Positions 9,232 through 20,294 of a stretch of 64,000 bases of DNA are shown one piece after another. Positions within the stretch are counted from its first letter, which is position 1. The number at the start of each line of letters is the position of its first letter. A program made the translations under genes and the position numbers. Source of the DNA: Acanthosoma haemorrhoidale. Lineage: Eukaryota > Arthropoda > Insecta > Hemiptera > Acanthosomatidae. Below the pieces are notes generated by a model. That model worked only from the letters and a program-made list of their open reading frames with translations, had not been told where the DNA came from and searched no databases. The stretch lies in assembly GCA_930367205.1 (NCBI GenBank), contig OV884012.1:155017001-155081000 (forward strand), in the 5' to 3' direction.

Positions 9232-12140
9232 GTGACGACCAGGATGAGTACTACGACTGAGTAACTATGGCCACATATGATTGTTACCGCCGACATTGCA
9301 CCCCAACGTTCTGCAGGTATTGAGCATCTTCGGATGGAAGCGGACGAGACCCGACAGGCGGTGATGGATGATATTGGTAACAACACAGAGGTAGGAGCAA
9401 ATATCGATGAAGGAGTGGCAAATCGGGTCGGCTTCGTGGAGGAGGACGAAAACGAAGAAGAACTGGCGTAACAATTTATTCGGAAGCTCAACGAACTTGC
9501 CCAAAAGTTGCCGACCAAACAGAAGTTGGCTGTCTTTGACTGCAGGACGATTCAGCGCATATACAAGCTAAATAGGAGGAAGGCAGTTCGGCTTGTGTTA
9601 GAGGAACCGGGTCCGCGTTGCGAAATCCCGGCAGAAGAGTTAGCGGAACACCTGACAGGAGGAAGTGAGGTGGAATGGGATCCGACTGTCCTAGATGGAA
9701 TTGCATCGGCCGCGGGAGAGGTCAAAATGACCCCGTTCACACCGGAAGAAGTCAAGGATCGCCTGAGACGGTTCGAGAACTCCGTCCCCTGGGAATGACC
9801 GGATTGACTACAGGACGTGGAGACGGATCGATCCAAGAGGTAGGACTTTGTGCCAGATTTTCAACACCTGCCTGCGTCATAGAAGGATTCCTGTTTGCTG
9901 GAAGCAATCCAAGACTATTTTTCTACCAAAGAAGGACTCCCCCAGCTCAGTGAGGGATTGGCGCCCCATAGCAATGTCCAGAACTATATACAAGGTGTAT
10001 TCGGGGTTGCTGGCTGGACGGATAACCGCATGGTGCCGGGCTAACTCCGTCATTTCCGTGCACCAGAAGGGGTTTATGCCGCACGATGGCGTGGTCAAAC
10101 ACAATTATGTTCTACAGAACAGAATGGCGGCAGCAAGGAGGGAACGGTCTGACATTTGTGTGGCATGGATGGACGTGTCGAACGCCTTCGGTTCCATACC
10201 ACATGAATGCGTTGTCCAAGCCTTGGAGAGAAGAGGGGCGGGTAAGACGATTGTTGACATAATAGCAGATCTATACTGTGACACCACTACCATGATTATT
10301 TCACCATCAGGGAGTGTCGGACCATTGAGTCTGACAAAGGGGATTAAGCAGGGATGCCCCCTCAGAGGACTGTTGTTCGTCATAGCCCTAGACCATGTGG
10401 TGAAGCAGCCGGATGAAGAGGAGGAACACACAGTCCTGGCGTACGTGGATGACATCACAATTATGGCAAAGGACCCGGAGTCACTGCAAGAGAGGATTGA
10501 CAGAGCAGTCATCGCCCTAAGAAGAACAGGGCTAGAGGTCAACCCTGATAAATCCAAAACAATGCATTTGACGGGACGGACACCGGTGGGAATCAGGGCG
10601 ACGGAGTTTAAGATTGAGGACACCGTACTGAGAGCGATATGTGAGGGGGAAACCCAGTCAGCTTCAGGGCCATCAGAATACAGGCGGAGCTCGAAGAAAT
10701 TGTGAGGAAGGCGAGGGGTATATTGAACTCGAAACTGACGCCGTGGCAACGTCTTGATGCCGTAAAGACCTTCGTTTACCCCTCGTTTAACTTCATAATG
10801 CGTAATTGGCAAGAAGTCGTGGTCAAAAATCGATGGTATAATTCGAGCAGAGATTAAACGGACACTGAGTCTGCCGCAGGAGGCCGCCAACGAATATCTG
10901 TATGGGGCTAGGTCGGAGGGACTATGTGGCTTCCCGGTAGCGGCAGAAGAAAGCGACCTAGCCCTAATTGATGGATGCTACAAGCTGCTGACCTCAAGGG
11001 ATCAGAAGCTGCAGGGGATAGCGCTTGCTGATCTCCGTAGCTGTGCGATGGAGGACAATTCGACGAGGACATCCCTTCACTGAGCCTGGGGGATGCTTCC
11101 GTGAGGTCTCACCAACGGGGGCAGGTACTAAAAATTATTAGGCGCCGGAAGCAGCTGGCTAGGGGTGAGGCATACGACAGAAGCCATCGCAGGGACGTGT
11201 AGCGGACTGCCTCAGATATTCACCGGACTCTAACCACTTCCTATTAACCGGGGAATACCTTTCGTTAGCCGACTGGCGTTTTATTCATCGGGCGAGGCTT
11301 CATTTACTTCAGCTCAACGGATGCAGGAGAGGACGAACTACTGATCAGGACAAGAGGTGTAGGCGCTGTGGCTACAACAACGAATGCCTGGTGCATGTGG
11401 TTGGCCAGTGTAACAGCCACACCGTCCTACGACCGCGCGACATGACGCGATTGTTGATCGTATCGAGGCCACGGCCAAGAGTCGCGGATATGAGATAATT
11501 GGAAAGAATCAGTCGGTTGATGACTCCCGCCTGAGGCCGGACTTGGTCGTGGCCAAGGGTAATAAGGCTGTTATACCGGATGTGACAGTGACGATCGAAA
11601 ACCGCATGGAGGCTTTCTAAGTGGCTAGGGCTACTAAAGAAGAGAAGTATGTGGCTGCGAGAACTTTTCTTAGTAGAAGGTTTGAACAGGAAGCTGTGGT
11701 GGTGGGGGCACTCGGGACATGGGACCCAACTAATGACAGGATACTCATGCATCTCGCCACGCGATAATTTTTGAAGAAAATGAGCACTTCCCTCCAAATA
11801 TGAGGCAGCCCCACTGCTGAAGGCCGATGCCGATCGAGGGAACGACGCCAGTCGAGGAAACAACGCCGGTCTTGGGAGCAACGCCGGTCTAGGGAACGAC
11901 GCCGGTCTAGGGAACGACGCCGGTCTAGGGAACGACGTCAATCTTGGGAGCAACGCCGGTCCATCCTCAAGCCTGGACTCCCCCCATTTCCGTATGTTGC
12001 TGGATGATGGGGGGGAGGTGCCGCTAGCAGACGAGGTTTCCCCCCTGGACGATTGCAACTGGCTTGACGATTTTGACATCGCCTGTCCAGACGGGGTATA
12101 TAGTATATGCTTGGCGCCGTTCCAAAAACCAAAGACTTAA
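9232..12140 (+). pseudogene. UtA ORF remnant (RT and restriction-like endonuclease)
   Basis: Several frames together cover most of the UtA protein from about residue 190 on. Stops and frameshifts fall near 9469, 9785 and 10660, with many more after 10700. About 40 residues present in UtA-2 (before DCRTIQRIYKLNRRKA) are deleted near 9510. The RT core is readable at 9848-10705 (RPIAMSRTIYKVYSG, GCPLRGLLF, AYVDD in place of AYADD). RLE-region fragments follow (LRPDLVVAKG near 11540), then the AGL-repeat tail (~11826-11957). It is a dead copy, more decayed than UtA-2. Confidence 0.82.
11826..11957 (+). repeat. 18-bp tandem repeat encoding the AGL tail
   Basis: At least seven head-to-tail units of about 18 bp (consensus near CGACGCCGGTCTAGGGAA), each encoding six residues of the type N-D/N-A-G-L-G. 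It is the same minisatellite as in UtA-2 at 31869-32030. Confidence 0.75.
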
Positions 12141-12308
12141 ACATGATATATTGGGGTTCTCTAGCATGTCAGAGTTCCCACAATAACTTGTAAATTATTA
12201 AGTGAAAACAACACAGAATGTATATAAGATAATTTAGATTGTACAATGCATCACGTAAGATGTACTCCAGTACCGCTCCAAATTGTATTTAAAAATATAC
12301 TCATTTGC

Positions 12309-12450
12309 TCTGTTCTTATCAGTTTAATCTCTGGTAGACCTCTACATGGGGTCCTCAGGTTTAAGATGATTTTTGGAAAATGGCGGAGATCTTAGAGCTT
12401 GCTCTAGCTCCGCTGGGGTCGGCCCGGTATTGAAGTACCTCCGGGAATGG
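12309..12450 (+). pseudogene. U2: U2 snRNA gene, 3' part (cut by UtA-1)
   Basis: It starts TCTGTTCTTATCAGTTTAAT, the highly conserved U2 sequence directly after the GUAGUA branch-point recognition element. It continues through the Sm-like site GATTTTTGG, the GAGCTTGCTC stem III loop and the stem-loop IV sequence GGTATTGAAGTACC, ending CCGGGAATGG. The first 41 nt are replaced by UtA-1. Confidence 0.88.
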
Positions 12451-13674
12451 ATCTTAAAAGTACTGTTCATGTCGGCACAAGGCCTGATGTTGTGTGCATT
12501 GGTCACTCAACGCATAGGATGCTTGTATAATGTATATGCTAATAATAAATAAACAAAGGACGATTCATAAATTGCTTCTCGGCTCGATGAGCTAAGAAGC
12601 GATTAAGAAAGAAAGCAAGCATCGGAGTATTAGTATTAATTAGCATTAGAGTGGGACGTATCGTTTACATCGAAGAAAAAAAGGTAAATAAAGATCGTCT
12701 TTTCTAGTTACCTGTTGGCCTTTAGTTTTAATTTAGGTTTTACCGTTAGATTTAATTTTAGTTTTATCCGTTAGAACGGTTCTACTTAACTCTTAGAATT
12801 TAAGTTGTAGGTTTTATTTATTTAGTCCTTTGCAACGTTTATGTTAGTTTAAGGTTTGTCTTTTATTATTATGATTTTAGTTATTTTATACTATTGTTAG
12901 TTAGTTGGTAAAATCCAACGGTTTTTCTAAGTTTTAGTTGCATTGAAACCCCGCATAACGGGATTTTCAGTTAATAGTTAGTGAAAATGTTCTTATTTGT
13001 TGGACTATTGCAACGGTTTTTAGGCTTCTCCTTAATTTAAGTTAATATTAGGTTTGTTTTTAACTTTAGGGTTAGTTGCACTGGCGATTGCTGCTCTACT
13101 CGGACCACGACTTTCCTATTGAACTACATCTGTTTTCTAATTTGACGGAGTCGTTGCTGAAGCTACCTAGATTTTGTTCTATCGTTTTAACCTTCCTTGA
13201 TGTTTAAAATGTCTTGTTCTTGGGCGTTTTATTTACAGTATGTCTTGAGAGATTCTATTTTTTGTGCTACTTATAGACTCACTATTGCTCATTTTACCCT
13301 CTATTCACACTTGTAAGCTTTCCTTGTCCCCCATTCTGTGCAGGAGAAACGGTGATGACTCTACTGCTCAGTAATGACTCGAGATCAAAATTGTAGCTCC
13401 CCATTGGGTTCCAGTTGTGACCTACAGGTGGCTCTAGCTGCTCTCGCCCCACCTTTGATGTTCCGTTGATTAGCCGATTCCAATCTATAACAATAAAAAA
13501 GTATCTCATTAGTTTTTTAAAATGTGATATCTACAGGGAGTAGTAGATTGATTATTCAACAAAAACATTTTATTTAAGTATAATTTTGCGATGAGTATCG
13601 TATTTTTTCCGTATTGGCTCCCGGCACCGCCCCACGCCGTAATGTTATCAGGTGAGCGTACTTAACGGTAGGTG
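12451..13674 (+). repeat. U2 array spacer and promoter-proximal region
   Basis: About 1.2 kb found, on the opposite strand, at 27218-28451, 46511-47759 and 47943-49173, and partly at 21488-21962 and 60698-61481. It is therefore the intergenic part of a tandem U2 unit. It contains a U2-like stem-loop at 12570-12604, AACGG/CCGTT motifs, the hairpin CCCGTTATGCGGGG, and at the right end the sequence GGTGAGCGTACTTAACGGTAGGTG. That last sequence lies immediately upstream of U2 in other units. Here JoA begins where U2 should start. Confidence 0.8.
12570..12604 (+). other. U2 5'-end-like stem-loop in the spacer
   Basis: ATTGCTTCTCGGCTCGATGAGC followed by TAAGAAGCGATT closely matches U2 nt 1-26 (ATCGCTTCTCGGCTCGATGAG CTAAGA). 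It then returns as AGAAGCGATT, so the whole forms a hairpin with a 10-bp outer stem and an inner GCTC/GAGC stem. It lies about 120 bp downstream of the U2 3' end and is repeated in other units. Confidence 0.7.
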
Positions 13675-13914
13675 TTAGGTAGCATGTTAGGTAAGGCGAT
13701 TCACCAGCTAGCAGTCGATGAGGAAGGACCTACTCTGATCCAGCGATTTGTTTTCCAGTGAAGTTAGTCTTTTTCAGTGAACTTAGTTACACAGTGTTAC
13801 TTGGAAGACAGGAAGGATAGGAGCTTTCGAGGAACTGTAAGTAGTCTTACTATTATTGGTGATCCAGTGACTTCTCCCCCAACTGGGTGTGCATCGCACG
13901 AACCCACAAAGACA

Positions 13915-15088
13915 ATGCCCGCCCGTAAAGGTACCCGCAGGTCATCTGACACACAAATGGACGTTACCTATGCCCTTTCAGACTCCCCAGCCAGCCCGGA
14001 GTCCGATACGGACAATACGGAGGGATTTCACCAGCCCAAACGACACTGTCGACCCCGAACAGTGCCACAAACCGCCACACCGGTTCAGAATTCTTTCGAA
14101 CCCTTAACTACGGCACAACCACAAACGGCTCCATCCGAGCCCATGACTACTAAGCCTAAACCTATACCTCCCTTAGTCATGGGTAAATTAAATAGCTATG
14201 ACTTGACCAGGCTCTTAAAAGAGTACATAGTCACGGGGTACCACATAGTCCAAGGACAGCAAGATACAAAAGTGTTTTGTGGCACGGAACAGGCCCTCAC
14301 AACCACAGCCGCCGCTCTTAAAGCAGCTAAAATCGCATATCATACATATCCCCAGAGGGGAACAAAACCTAACAAGAAATTCCTTCTCCCCGGTTTTGAC
14401 TTAACCCATCCTATAGACGAAATTGAAGAGCACATAAAAACAGCAGGAGGAATAATATCGGTTTACAGACTACGCAAAAGGGACTACAATGGCGCCAAAA
14501 CGGATATTGAGCCAGTCCTTGTAATAGGTGACTCAACACTTACTGTGGAAAAGCTTAAACAAATCCGCCATGTTAACAACGTGCTTTTCCGGGTCAGCAC
14601 CTATAATGAAAAGCGTGGCATTCCCATGTGCCAGAATTGTCAGGAGTATGGCCATACCCGGCGATACTGTTTTAAATCGCCGAAGTGTGTGAGATGCAGT
14701 CAGCCTCACGACACTAAGGAATGTCCACGCGACCAGGCGGTACCCCTACGCTGTGCTAACTGCGGGGAGGGACACTTTGCATCTTATAAGCAATGTCCAT
14801 ATAGGTTGAGGTTAATGCAGGCAATAGAGAATAGACGCCAGGCCCATCATCAAACTATTGCGTCATCTAGGGACACTAGATACGCCCCGGCTCCCCCACC
14901 CCCACGACAAACGGCATCCTACGCGCATGCGACCAGTGGACGGCACCAATACACGGAAGAATCTCCCGCGCCCGCGACTACACCCAACTCAACTATGGAC
15001 ACCATGCTCAATATTTTGGGCACCTTGACAGTTGACCGGCCTCATTGAAAGAGTTCTTACAAAACTCGATGGACCAGCATCAAAATGA
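13915..15088 (+). pseudogene. JoA ORF1 (gag-like zinc-knuckle protein), frameshifted at the end
   Basis: The frame opens at 13777, but the ATG at 13915 (MPARKGTR) best matches the JoC start region. An acidic, Pro-rich N-terminus is followed by a conserved gag core (NSYDLTRLLK, GFDLTHPIDEIEEH, YRLRKRDYNGAKTDIEPVLV). Three knuckles lie at ~14626-14800: CQNCQEYGHTRRYC, CVRCSQPHDTKEC and CANCGEGHFASYKQC. The frame reaches a stop at 15048. A neighbouring frame gives the expected ending ASK-TGA (15086-15088) overlapping the ORF2 ATG as in JoC, which implies one frameshift near 15030. The protein would bind element RNA in RNPs. Confidence 0.8.
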
Positions 15089-15662
15089 TTGTTGGTCATC
15101 ACATTCTCAATTACAACGTTTGCGGCCTTAGGCCCAAACAAGGCGATGTTGAGGCAATATTGCGTTGCCATACCCCGGATGTAGTGATATTACCGGACAC
15201 CAGGCTAAAGAAGGACTGTTACTGTCGTTTCCCAGGCTACTCTACCTACCGGCAGGACACTGAAACATCAACAGGGGGCGTGGCCATTTTAGTCAGGCAG
15301 GGAGTACCTTGTAAACGACTGAACCCAGTGGTGCCATCTGACGGGAATCACTATGTAGTCACTCTCCAGCTGCGATTGACGACCAACATTATTGTGACTG
15401 GCATTTATAGGCGACCTAGGACGAACCTAACGACAGCCCGGCTCATCATAACCCAGGCTAGCAAAAATAAAAGGCACATAATAGTTGGTGACCTCAATGC
15501 CAATCATAGCTGGTGGAGTGGTACAACACCTAATGCCCTCGGCAGGCACATAATTAAAACGCCGTTTACGGTGATCCACCCAGGTGTACCGACATTCCAC
15601 CAGGTTTCAGCGAACTTCTGTAGCCAAATGCTCATGGCTATGATATCTGGTAAACATCAACA

Positions 15663-18570
15663 ATGGTAGATTACCAAGTGTTAAATTTTAACGTTGATGG
15701 CCTCCTGACCAAAATAGATGAGGTAGAAGTGCTGCTAGCTCTCTAACGACCAGATATTGTAGTTTTGACAGACACTAGGGTATCTACACAATCGTTTCAC
15801 ATTGAAGGTTATTCAACTGCCATTGAAAGAGTTAACGGTTACGGAGGCGTTTTAATTGCTATACGCCTTGGCATCAATTGGAAGACAGTAGCTTCACCAC
15901 TGACTACAACTGATCCCAAGCTTCACCCCTTGACAGTTAAGGTAAATTTGGGGAGACCCATTTACCTTACCGCCCTGTGCAGAAGACCGTACGCGTCTCT
16001 ACAGCAGTACTCAGCCTTGCTACACGCATGCGCGCAGAGATCTAACCACTGGGTGGTGGGATATCTCAACGCAAAACATACCATGTGGTACAACACCGTA
16101 AAAACAAGGCTGGGAGACTCCTGTTGAGAACGCCATTCACGGTCGTTCACCCCCAGACTTTTACTTTTCGAGATAGAGGTAACCCACAAGCTACCTCGAC
16201 GATTGACTTACTACTGACAAAACAACCCCACCGTATCACTAGTTGCACCGCCCTTGACTTTATTACCTCTGACCACAGGCCAGTACTGTATGCAGTGGAT
16301 GGTAAAGTGGCGACCCCTCGCCCCACGAGATACGACTATCGTCGTGCCGACTGGGATCTGTATCGGTCGCAGATTTACCATAACCTGCATACGGTACCCA
16401 TTCTCCGCACGAAAGAAGAAGTAGATCTTCAACTAGCTTTCATAACTGATGTGATCATAGACGCAGCAAACACTGCGATCCCGAAGTACACTCCCATGCC
16501 ACCGTCTCTGCGACCACCTCCAGACCACATTCTTAAAATTATAGCCTTGCGCAATAATTGGAAGAATAGATGGTACAGGACGAGAGATCAGCAAGCCAAG
16601 GTCGTTGTGAATTCTCTCACAACTCAAATCCGGGGCTTGATGAAACTCTGGAAAACAGCGCAGTGGCATGAGAGACTTCGTAGCACTCACGGAGATCACA
16701 GAAAGTTTTGGAAGCTGTTGAAGACTACAAAAGGCAAGACAGCCACTGTCCGTCTTCACGAAGGCGACAATGTTCTGACTGCTGAGCAACAGGCAACAAA
16801 ACTGGCCGACCATTACGCTAGGGATATTACGGCTAGGACGGGATACTACCACATGCCTCCTCCGGTAGATGCTGAACAGAACCACATGTTTGTATCACCG
16901 AAGCAGCTCAAGGCGATTCTTCGCCGGTGTCAGGGAAACCGAGCACCAGGGCACGACGGGATACAAACAGTGCTGCTCAAACAAATGCCGAGGAGAGGGA
17001 TAGTACAACTAGCAAACTTATACAACTCTTGTATAAGATTGCGGTACTTTCCTGACACATGGAAACTAGCCATCTTATTTCCATTACTAAAGCCAGCCAA
17101 AAGTGGAGATCACCCAGCCGACTACCGCCCGATCAGTCTGCTACCACAGATGGGGAAAATCTTTGAGAAAATTCTTTTGAACTATCTCAAAGATTACTGC
17201 TCGGAAAATGATATCATTCCGCCAGAGCAGACTGGATTCCAATCCAGTATGAGCGCAGAGCACCCCCTTCTGAAGGTGCAGTCAGAAGTTAGCCATAACA
17301 TGAATAGAAACATAGCCACGGCTATGATTTCCATTGATTGCACCCAAGCATTCGACTCGGTGTCTCACGGGACACTGTGTCAAATGCTCTGCGACCGGGA
17401 ATGCCCGGAACAGCTATATTCAATTCTGGCTAGCTTCCTGAAAAACAGATCGCTGCGGGTGCGGGTGGGTGATAGCTTCTCCGAAGCTGTGCCACTGACC
17501 TGTGGAGTACCCCAAGGCGCCGTCTTATCCCCTGTACTATTCAACGTATACACGTCTGAGATTGTCGGAGCCCGGTACAAAAATACCACAGTTACTGCTT
17601 TTGAAGATGACATAGCGGTGTACAGTAGCAGCATGAGTGCCAAGGTAGCTCTAAGACAGGCTGAAGCAGCCTGTAACCAGATCAGTGAGAGATTGGGGAG
17701 ACTCAATATCTCTGTAAACGCGGGTAAGACTGACGTGTAATTTTCTCTTTTCAAAAGGGAAAAAGCCCGCTCCCTACTAGTTGCATAGTAGGAACGGAGG
17801 AAAATTCACCAGCCAACGACCTAGTATATCTGGGAATTAAAATGGACAGACACCTCCATTTTAGTAACCATTTTGCGAAGAAGTTGAAGCATACACGCAT
17901 GAAGTCATACCGGCTTACGCACTTATTGACTTCCCCCAATCTATCACTGCGTCTCAAGCTACTGATTTACAAGAGCATACTCAGGCCTACTCTGCTGTAT
18001 GGTGCACCGCTATTTCGCTATCTGACGTATACGACAGCTAAGAAACTCCAACAATTCCAAAATGGTATACTGATGAAAGTGGTCAGAGGTACTTAATTCG
18101 AGCAGTGACGGAACAGTGAGCTGCATGAGATATTTGAGCTGCCTACGGTGGATGAATTCATCCAGCGTAGACATATCAAATTTTTCGACTCATTACAATA
18201 TTTGACAAACCCTTTTTTTTTTTTTTTTTTTTTTTTAGTTTGTAAGTTTTTTCTCCCATTTTTAAACCGAAGGTGAGCCCCATCACCTAGATTTGTATTC
18301 ATAGTATTTTCCTATTAACCACAATCTGTATTGTTGAGTAACACGAACTCCTTCAAATGCATCTGTGCATAGCAGGATGAGGAGAAATTTGCAAAGTTTC
18401 TTTTAATGTTTTCATTGTATAACTTCATGGGGTTTAGAAAAAAAAACAGATTGGTATCAAATTTTTCGACTCCCTGCAATATTTAACAAACCCGGTGTTT
18501 AACACGATAATCCCCGCTCCGTTCCCCCATCGATGGCAGGACGCTGTCGCGGCTGGAACGCTTAGGTTCT
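15663..18570 (+). pseudogene. JoB-i ORF2 remnant
   Basis: It starts at ATG 15663, overlapping the ORF1 stop (ATGGTAG), and is homologous to the 874-aa ORF2 of JoB-1. It is broken by TAA at 15744-15746, a frameshift near 16100, another near 17735 and loss of frame after 18096. The RT metal-binding box reads FEDD (near 17600) where JoB-1 has FADD. Endonuclease and RT segments are otherwise clear (SDHRPVLYAVDG, DCTQAFDSVSHG, GVPQGAVLSP). Confidence 0.85.
18211..18450 (+). repeat. Extra copy of a JoB-type 3' UTR inside JoB-i
   Basis: A T28 run (about 18213-18236) is followed by about 210 bp that resembles the JoB-i 3' UTR at 18560-18800. Shared parts are AGGTGAGCCYCATCACCT, TATTAAC-ACAATCTG and AAATGCATCTG. 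The coding sequence around it (TATCAAATTTTTCGACTC) is present on both sides in slightly different versions. Recombination between two JoB copies explains this better than a simple insertion. Confidence 0.55.
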
Positions 18571-20294
18571 AGGTTTAGGTTTTAGTGTTAGTGTTTTCCA
18601 CGGTCGCAAGCTGAAGGTGAGCCTCATCACCTGGTGAGTGTATGTGTATTGGACTTATTAACAACAATCTGAAAGTATTATATTTTATGCACTCCTTAAT
18701 ATGCATCTGCGAATGCAGCACGAGGAGACAACTGTAATTCCAAATTTATTTATTTATTTTTGTCATTGTATATATATTATCAATAAAGAGGTTTTGAAAG
18801 AAAAAAAAAAAAAAAAAAAAAAAGTTTCAGCGATCATTCGTCGCACCAGAGGCAACAGGGCACCAGGAGATGACAACGTCCAGAACATCCTTCTGAAAAT
18901 GCTACCATGGAAGGGGATTTCTCACATAGTGAACGTCTTGAACTCTTCACTACGACTACACTATTTTCCCCAGACGTGGAAGCATGCCGTTGTCGTCCCG
19001 CTGTTGAAACCAGCCAAGTCTGGATATGAGCCAGCTCACTACAGGCCCATCAGTCTGCTGACCCAGCTGTCGAAAATCTATGAACGGATTCTCTACACTC
19101 ATCTGACCAGGCACTGTGACGCTCAAGACATCGTTCCACCTCAACAGACTGGCTTCTCCACGGGACTCAGCGCGGACTGCAACCTTGTGAAACTGCAGCG
19201 GCACGTTGCATCGAACATGCGCCACAACAAAGTCACTGCGATGATCTCCCTTGACTGCACGAAGGCATTTGACTCAGTCGACCATCGCACACTTCTGCAA
19301 CGCCTGAACGACCACGATTTTCCTGAGCAACTACAGAATATTATGTCCTCCTACCTAGCAGGCAGAACATTTTCAGTACGAATAGGAGCCACATTAACCA
19401 TTAGAAGAGATTTCGTGGTCGGAGTTCCTCAAGGGTCGGTGCTGGGACCCCTACTCTTCAACATATACACCGCGCACATAGTAGGAGCTCCATACTCAAA
19501 TTGTGAGGTAGCGGCATATGCGGACGACATAGGGGTCTACAGTACCAGCCTCAACCCGACGAGAGCTCTAAAGGCTGCAGAAGGCGCTAGTCAACTAATT
19601 GCCGACAGGCTGCGAGCTGTCCACATCCAGGTGAACCCAGCAAAGACTCAGGGGATCATCTTCTCTTTCCAGCATGGAAAAAGGAGGCGGCCACCCAGCT
19701 TTACCCTCGACGGGACTGAATGTAAGCTAGCCAACAGCATCTGCTACCTAGGCATCAACCTAGGTAGGCACATGACGTTCGGCACACATTTACGAAAGAA
19801 GTTGAAACGAGTCCGCAAAACATATTACTCACTCCAGCATCTCATCACCAGCCAGGCCATATCCCTACGACTAAAACTCCTTATATATAAGAGCGTCCTG
19901 AGGCCAGCTCTACTGTTTGGGACACCACTATTTCGATTTTTACATACCAGCACCATAACTAGTCTCCAGAGCTTTCAGAATAACATCCTGAGAACGGCAC
20001 TGTGGCACACTCCTTTTCGCGACATGAAGGCATCCGACATGCACGAGAAGTTTGAGCTCCCCACCATCACCGAGGCCATCAGACGACGACACATCAAATT
20101 CTTCGACTCGATGAAGCACAATCTCAACCCGCTCTTCCGAGATATGACACCGCTACCGCTACCGGCACGATGGCAACTCGCAAGATCGGGTAGAGCAGAG
20201 AAAATGATAGACATCACGACGCTGACCCACTGACAACAAGCCTCTAAGGGGCACCCTCACTCTGATATCAGACTAACAACGACCTAACTTACTT

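Larger units (their letters stand above)
9227..12308 (+). mobile_element. UtA-1: 5'-truncated, decayed U2-targeting RLE retrotransposon
   Basis: A second copy of the family represented by UtA-2 (31536-37465, -). Homology starts near 9227 (GGTGACGACCAGG), inside the ORF and after the N-terminal zinc fingers, so the 5' third is missing. The 3' end (…ATACTCATTTGC) abuts U2 snRNA at TCTGTTCTTATCAG exactly as in UtA-2. The left side is fused to 28S rRNA and not to U2, so the insertion lost its 5' flank by chimeric insertion or recombination. Confidence 0.85.
15614..18823 (+). mobile_element. JoB-i: 5'-truncated Jockey-clade element inserted in JoA
   Basis: Bounded by GTTTCAGCGA (15604-15613 and 18824-18833) and ending in A23 after AATAAA (18782-18787), a textbook target-primed insertion. 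The 5' end is truncated within the last codons of ORF1. Unlike all other JoB copies here, it is not at the U2 boundary site, so the family can use other sites. It contains an internal duplication of its own 3' region (18211-18450). Confidence 0.85.
15085..20233 (+). pseudogene. JoA ORF2 (endonuclease start and RT), internally deleted and split
   Basis: Part 1 (15085-15613) is the APE-like endonuclease: LNYNVCGL, LPDTRLK, YRRPRTN, GDLNANHSWW. Part 2 (18824-20233) is the RT: NRAPGDDNVQ, SLDCTKAFDSVDH, GVPQGSVLGPLLF, AYADDIGVYS. Between them lies JoB-i. With JoB-i and one copy of its duplication removed, the two parts join in the same reading frame (FHQ-VSA-IIRR). About 265 residues seen in JoC ORF2 are absent at the join. 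So JoA had already suffered an in-frame internal deletion before JoB landed. It is non-functional: the endonuclease lacks its SDH end. Confidence 0.8.
13675..20294 (+). mobile_element. JoA: Jockey-clade element at the U2 5'-boundary site, split by JoB
   Basis: It begins right after GTAGGTG of the U2 upstream sequence, the same target used by JoB and JoC. The 5' UTR shares GATTC and TGAGGAAGGAC with the 5' end of JoC, its sister family. Coding covers ORF1 and the start of ORF2, is interrupted by a JoB insertion (15614-18823, 10-bp duplication GTTTCAGCGA), and resumes in the RT domain. The 3' UTR is cut off at 20294 by an inverted JoB fragment, so the poly(A)/target junction is lost. Confidence 0.8.

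Noticed and set aside
9227..12308. UtA-1 as an R2 element inserted in 28S rRNA, because it follows 28S directly
   Set aside because: The join is at an internal truncation point of the element and not at the R2 28S site, and the 3' end is in U2, as for every other copy.
15614..16043. The inverted repeat 15614-16043 / 20295-20722 as terminal inverted repeats of a DNA transposon
   Set aside because: Both arms are coding sequence of JoB ORF2 and end at rearrangement points. There is no transposase or target duplication around them.
18701..18823. N-terminal extension of the RT frame ending at 20233
   Set aside because: The upstream part reads through the JoB-i 3' UTR and poly(A); real JoA coding resumes at 18824.
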